Shown here in pieces: positions 58,811 through 64,000 of a stretch of 64,000 nucleotides of DNA. Origin of the DNA: Roseburia sp. (GTDB lineage: Bacteria > Bacillota > Clostridia > Lachnospirales > Lachnospiraceae); contig JAGBEG010000007.1 in NCBI GenBank assembly GCA_017937095.1, positions 248,001 through 312,000 of the forward strand, read 5' to 3'. The notes beneath the pieces are model-generated. The model was given only the letters and a program-made list of their open reading frames with translations. It did no database searches and was not told the DNA's origin. Within the stretch, counting starts at the first letter, position 1; every line of letters begins with the position of its first letter. Made by a program: the position numbers and the translations under genes.

Positions 58811-59593
58811 ATGAAAAAAGCAGTTTTTTTCGATATAGACGGAACGCTTTGGAATGAGCGGATGCAGATTCCGCAGAGCACGCCGGATGCGGTGCGCGCC
58901 CTGCGTGCGTCCGGGCATTATGCATTTTTGTGCAGCGGAAGGAGCCGGGCGAATATACGGACGCCGAAGCTTTTGGAAATCGGATTTGACGGGATGGTTG
59001 CAGCGTGCGGAGCCGATATTGAATTTCAGGGGGAAAGCATTTTTCAGAAGCTGATGAGTCAGGAGGAGGTTGAACACGCGCTTTCTGTAATCGGGAGACA
59101 TCATATTTCCGCAGTGCTCGAGGGACCGAAATACGTCTATGCAAAGGAAGAGGAATTTGCCGGCGATCCGTTTATTACGCTGCTGAGGAAAGAACTGGAC
59201 AAGGATATGAAATCCATTGACCAAACGACGGTGTATGAAGTAAACAAGATGAGCGCGGCGACAAACGGGGCGGATATCGAAGCGGTGAGAGACGAGCTTG
59301 GCGATGCATTTTCCGTAATTGTGCACAATCCGAAACTGATCGAGATTGTACCGCGCGGGATTACAAAGGCGACGGGGATTCAGAAACTGTGCGGGTATCT
59401 GAACATCCAGAGGGAAAATACCTATGCATTCGGAGACAGTCCGAATGATCTTGAAATGCTGGAATATGTCGCGCACGGGATTGCGATGGGAAACGCCGGG
59501 GCGGCAGTCCGGCAGGCGGCGGATTATGTGACGACAGATATTATGGACGACGGCATCCGAAATGGACTTAAGTATTATGGACTTATCGGATGA
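58811..59593 (+). CDS. HAD-superfamily Cof-type phosphatase
   Basis: 260 residues. Motif I is FDIDGTLW (D8 nucleophile, D10), motif II CSGRSRANIR, motif III K in PRGITKATG and motif IV FGDSPNDLEML. The cap between about 85 and 190 is of the C2B type, as in Cof/YidA sugar phosphate phosphatases. AGGGAGCG precedes the start. The substrate is a small phosphorylated metabolite that cannot be specified. Confidence 0.92.
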   Translation: MKKAVFFDIDGTLWNERMQIPQSTPDAVRALRASGHYAFLCSGRSRANIRTPKLLEIGFDGMVAACGADIEFQGESIFQKLMSQEEVEHALSVIGRHHISAVLEGPKYVYAKEEEFAGDPFITLLRKELDKDMKSIDQTTVYEVNKMSAATNGADIEAVRDELGDAFSVIVHNPKLIEIVPRGITKATGIQKLCGYLNIQRENTYAFGDSPNDLEMLEYVAHGIAMGNAGAAVRQAADYVTTDIMDDGIRNGLKYYGLIG

Positions 59594-59621
59594 ATAGAAT
59601 CGAAGGGAAAGGAGAACTGCG

Positions 59622-60818
59622 ATGGCAAATATGATGGATTACCTTGACTGGAGAGGGGACCTGACGTTTGAGGCATCACCATTCAATGAGGTTGACAACC
59701 TGATTCTGGCACAGCTCGTGTATGTGGATTTTGAGGGGATTGTGCCGGAAACGGGAGAGGAGCGCACGGGAGACTGCGACGGCAAGGGGGCTGTGCAGGA
59801 GGGCGTTCCGCTGTGGGAAGCATCAGAAAAATTCTGGTCGGAGCATACGAAGGAGGAGATTTTAGCGCGCGTGTCCATGACGAAATCCGCAGCGTTTGTT
59901 ATGGAGAAAATGGCGCAGACGGTGCGTTTTAAGGACATACGTCTCTGGGGGTATGTCAATGAAATCAGTGATGAGGAACAGTCGCAGTTTTCGGTTGTCT
60001 GCGTGACGCTGCCGGATGAGAGCATTTACGTGGCATTCCGCGGAACGGATAACACGATCACAGGCTGGCGCGAGGACTTTAATATGGGGTATCTTTCGGA
60101 GACGCCGGGACAGCTTAAGGCGGTGGCGTACATGGAGCGCATGATAAAGCCGGAACATGGGGTGATTCGCGTGGGCGGTCATTCCAAGGGAGGAAATCTT
60201 GCGGTTTACGCATCGGTCAAGTGCAATGAGGCGCTTCAGGAGAGGATTATTGCGGTATACAGCAACGACGGACCGGGGTTTCGCCGCGATATGATAGAGA
60301 GCGCACAATACCAGAAGATGCTGCCGAAAATCCATACGATCCTGCCCGAGTCCTCGATTGTGGGAATGCTTTTGGAGCATCAGGAGAAGTATGAGGTCGT
60401 GCGCAGCTCGCACAGCGGCATCCAGCAGCATGACGCCACATCGTGGGAGGTGCTTGGCGCTTCTTTTGTCTATGTGAAGGAGGTGGCGGCGCAGAGCCTT
60501 ATCTTAGACGAGGCGATGAAGGCATGGCTCTATCAGCTTGACGGGGAAGAGCGCGAGCAGATTGTGGATACAGTCTTTGGAATGCTCGAGGAAGCGAACA
60601 TTAAGACGGTGGATGATTTCTACAATAGTAAATGGAAGAAGGTACAGGAGCTGATGAAGGCGAAGAACCGTCTGCCGGAAGCGAACCAGAAGCTGTTCGC
60701 CAAAGCACTCAAGCTGCTCTGGAAGACCGGAAATGATACGGTGAAGAAGAATGTGAAGCAGGCGGTGATGGATATGCGGACGGCTGCCTCCCTGACAGAA
60801 CAGTCGGAGCAGGAATAA
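59622..60818 (+). CDS. DUF2974 (Mbeg1-like) alpha/beta hydrolase
   Basis: 398 residues. The fold is lipase-like: VAFRGTDNTITGWREDF is the lid/oxyanion strand, GGHSKGGNLA holds the nucleophile Ser, NDGPGF carries the next acid and RSSHSGIQQHDATSW the candidate His. The N-terminal MDYLDWRGDLTFEASPFNEVDNLILAQLVYVDF is the family hallmark. No signal peptide. The enzyme is probably an esterase or lipase; the substrate is unknown. GGAAAGGAG precedes the start, 28 bases after the HAD gene. Confidence 0.9.
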   Translation: MANMMDYLDWRGDLTFEASPFNEVDNLILAQLVYVDFEGIVPETGEERTGDCDGKGAVQEGVPLWEASEKFWSEHTKEEILARVSMTKSAAFVMEKMAQTVRFKDIRLWGYVNEISDEEQSQFSVVCVTLPDESIYVAFRGTDNTITGWREDFNMGYLSETPGQLKAVAYMERMIKPEHGVIRVGGHSKGGNLAVYASVKCNEALQERIIAVYSNDGPGFRRDMIESAQYQKMLPKIHTILPESSIVGMLLEHQEKYEVVRSSHSGIQQHDATSWEVLGASFVYVKEVAAQSLILDEAMKAWLYQLDGEEREQIVDTVFGMLEEANIKTVDDFYNSKWKKVQELMKAKNRLPEANQKLFAKALKLLWKTGNDTVKKNVKQAVMDMRTAASLTEQSEQE

Positions 60819-60949
60819 ATGCGGACAGACGGAAAAAATAAAAAAAGTATAAAATAGCAGAAAATGGATGAAAATATAAAAATCAAAGAAAACAAGAGAA
60901 AAACAGAGAAAATGAAAGGATATTTACCGATAAACCGGAATAAATCCGG

Positions 60950-60978
60950 TTGCAGATTGTCTGGTAAAAATCTATTAT
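60950..60978 (+). promoter_or_regulatory. Candidate sigma-A promoter of groES-groEL
   Basis: TTGCAG, 17 bases, TATTAT. The start point would fall just before the CIRCE operator, the usual layout for HrcA control. Confidence 0.65.
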
Positions 60979-60989
60979 AGCACTATCGG

Positions 60990-61016
60990 TTAGCACTCAA
61001 ATGAATCGAGTGCTAA
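60990..61016. promoter_or_regulatory. CIRCE operator (HrcA site)
   Basis: TTAGCACTC and GAGTGCTAA are separated by nine bases, a perfect match to the CIRCE consensus. HrcA repressor binds here and links groESL to heat and protein-folding stress. Confidence 0.97.
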
Positions 61017-61065
61017 TAACAAAGCAAAAGAAGTCATTTTTTATAAAAAGCAGGAGGTAGACAAA

Positions 61066-61350
61066 ATGAAATTAGTACCATTGAGCGACAGAGTTGTATT
61101 AAAGCAGTGTGAAGCAGAAGAGACCACCAAATCAGGAATCATCCTTACCAGCGCAGCGCAGGAGAAGCCGCAGGAGGCAGAGGTAATCGCCGTAGGACCG
61201 GGCGGTGTTGTAGACGGCAAGGAAATCACAATGCAGGTGAAGGAAGGACAGAAGGTCATCTATTCCAAATATGCAGGAACAGAAGTCAAGCTGGACGGCG
61301 AAGAGTATATCATCGTAAGACAGAACGATATCTTAGCAGTTGTTGAATAG
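61066..61350 (+). CDS. groS: Co-chaperonin GroES
   Basis: 94 residues, the normal length. MKLVPLSDRVVLKQ at the start, the mobile loop (EETTKSGIILTSAAQEKPQE) and GQKVIYSKYAGTEVKLDGEEYIIV are all present. It caps the GroEL ring. GCAGGAGG lies upstream of the start, and groEL follows after 88 bases in the same CIRCE-controlled operon. Confidence 0.97.
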   Translation: MKLVPLSDRVVLKQCEAEETTKSGIILTSAAQEKPQEAEVIAVGPGGVVDGKEITMQVKEGQKVIYSKYAGTEVKLDGEEYIIVRQNDILAVVE

Positions 61351-61432
61351 GCAGCGAGAGGTACTGTGAAAACGAAGTTTGCACAGGGGTTCGTGCCACA
61401 GGAACGATAATAATAAAATAAGAAAGAGGTAG

Positions 61433-63064
<1,632 letters not shown>

Positions 63065-63100
63065 ATTCAGATTACGCATTGTAAAAGAGTTTCTGCAAAG

Positions 63101-63142
63101 AAGTCTCATATCGGTCGGTCTGACCGGTATGAGACTTTTTTA
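63101..63142 (+). terminator. Terminator of the groESL operon
   Basis: AAGTCTCATA-CGGTC pairs with GACCG-TATGAGACTT, followed by a T-run; the mispaired T and G form a small internal bulge. Confidence 0.88.
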
Positions 63143-63262
63143 GTTTCTGACAATTTGGAATAAATAACAGAAAAAACAAAATTTTAGGCAAAAATGATTG
63201 TTAAAAATGCAAAAAAATGATATAATTCGTGAAAGAAGTAAAGCGGCACGGAGGGAAAGCGT

Positions 63263-63772
63263 ATGAGAATCCTTGCAACATTTGACGCCAGAGATTACGA
63301 GGGCACGACAGGTGTTTACGAGAAGTTTTCCGTGAGAGCGGTCATTATGCGCGGCGGGAGGCTTGCGATGCAGTGCAGCAGGGATGGGGAATATAAGATT
63401 CCGGGAGGGGGTCAGGAGAACGGGGAAGATTATATTGAGACGCTGATTCGCGAAGTGCGTGAGGAGACAGGGCTTTCCGTCCGAAGAGATACGATCTGTG
63501 AATTGGGAGAGATTGTAGAACTGCGGCGCGATATCTTTGATAAGACGAAGAAGTATATCTGCCACTCACTGTTTTATCATTGCAAGGTGCACGATGGACA
63601 GGCACCCCTGCAGCTTACGCCGAGTGAGATTGCAAAGGGCTATGAACTGAAGTGGGCTACCCCGGCAGAGATCTATCAGAGAAATATACTGATAGAGAAA
63701 GATCCGTGGATTGTGAGAGATACGGCGTTTGTGAAGATGCTGTTGGATGAGCGCGTGATACTTCCGGACTGA
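63263..63772 (+). CDS. Nudix hydrolase
   Basis: 169 residues. The Nudix box runs GGGQENGEDYIETLIREVRE plus ETGL (about residues 48-71) and keeps the REVREETG core that binds Mg2+. The Nudix fold starts at VRAVIMRGGRLAM. GGAGGGAAAGCG precedes the start. These enzymes hydrolyse nucleoside diphosphates linked to another group; the substrate is not evident. A membrane-protein gene follows. Confidence 0.9.
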   Translation: MRILATFDARDYEGTTGVYEKFSVRAVIMRGGRLAMQCSRDGEYKIPGGGQENGEDYIETLIREVREETGLSVRRDTICELGEIVELRRDIFDKTKKYICHSLFYHCKVHDGQAPLQLTPSEIAKGYELKWATPAEIYQRNILIEKDPWIVRDTAFVKMLLDERVILPD

Positions 63773-63816
63773 CAGATATGGAGAAAGATGACCTGAGGAG
63801 CAAAGGAGATAAAGCT

Positions 63817-64000
63817 ATGGATTTGAAACAAAAGCAACAGGCAGAGAGAAACGGATTGACTTTTATAGTTGGACTGATCATTCTTGGATTATTGAATGTG
63901 CTGACGCTTCTGGGATTTGCAGATGCGACGGCGAACCGGACGATTGTCCTTGTCAGAACGGTTATCAATATTATTATACTGATCATATTTTTTATCGGAC
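63817..64000 (+). CDS. Membrane protein, N-terminal part (cut by window edge)
   Basis: Open from ATG 63817 to the window end, 61 codons. AAAGGAG lies about 9 bases upstream. After a charged start (MDLKQKQQAERNG) come two spans: LTFIVGLIILGLLNVLTLLGF and VRTVINIIILIIFFIG. It cannot be assigned to a family from this part. Confidence 0.7.
   Translation, partial: MDLKQKQQAERNGLTFIVGLIILGLLNVLTLLGFADATANRTIVLVRTVINIIILIIFFIG

Overview
The window reads as a chromosome segment of an anaerobic Clostridia, most likely a Lachnospiraceae gut bacterium. The reasons are AGGAGG-type ribosome binding sites, many lipoprotein solute-binding proteins with YesM/YesN two-component systems, a CIRCE-controlled groESL operon, a [FeFe] hydrogenase and several small proteins typical of that family. 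By eye the G+C is near one half, except for an AT-rich island at about 39.2-40.6 kb. The species cannot be named from the sequence. I see no rRNA, tRNA, CRISPR array or complete insertion sequence.

Layout. (1) 0-8.4 kb: a catabolic cluster of five consecutive C-N hydrolases for cyclic amides and ureides (allantoinase/dihydropyrimidinase type, two PuuE-type deacetylases, an M20 allantoate/N-carbamoyl hydrolase, a dihydroorotase-type enzyme). It is followed by an iron-type alcohol dehydrogenase broken by one in-frame TGA, and a class III aminotransferase. (2) 8.6-31 kb: a glycan uptake locus with three lipoprotein binding proteins, two pairs of ABC permeases (no ATPase gene), two YesM/YesN systems, a right-handed beta-helix protein and two large GH94/149/161-type phosphorylases. 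It points to import and phosphorolysis of beta-gluco-oligosaccharides. (3) 31-33 kb: a soluble sugar-binding-domain/GGDEF fusion on the minus strand. (4) 33.3-37.4 kb: hypB, a 904-residue Fe-S flavoprotein and hypA, with no nickel hydrogenase in sight. (5) 37.6-39.2 kb: ECF sigma factor and an RsiV-like anti-sigma factor. (6) 39.2-44.3 kb: an AT-rich island, small proteins, a GNAT acetyltransferase, YjbR, a MATE pump with a structured leader, and a cytidylate-kinase-like protein. (7) 44.4-49.4 kb: an operon (DUF454, YgbA-type, DUF4405 and a CydDC-like ABC exporter) behind two identical-format palindromes (GTTAG-N6-CTAAC) that suggest metal-dependent control. (8) 49.7-56 kb: an OmpR/VanR-type two-component system, DUF2975 + XRE regulator, a DUF4173 membrane protein with a 15-residue repeat coil, and a small membrane-anchored protein. 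(9) 56-64 kb: an Rpn/PD-(D/E)XK protein, a group B-like [FeFe] hydrogenase, a HAD phosphatase, a DUF2974 hydrolase, groES-groEL, a Nudix hydrolase and the start of a membrane protein.

A recurring theme is local tandem duplication. Units of 22, 24, 24, 27, 39, 43 and 45 bp occur within about 45 kb, and three of them start at or cover the stop codon of the preceding gene. The most promising leads are the five-hydrolase cluster with its interrupted dehydrogenase, the phosphorolytic beta-glucan locus with the misnamed beta-helix protein, the orphan hypA/hypB unit, the palindrome-controlled DUF454/YgbA/DUF4405/ABC operon, and the nested hairpin leader before the MATE pump.
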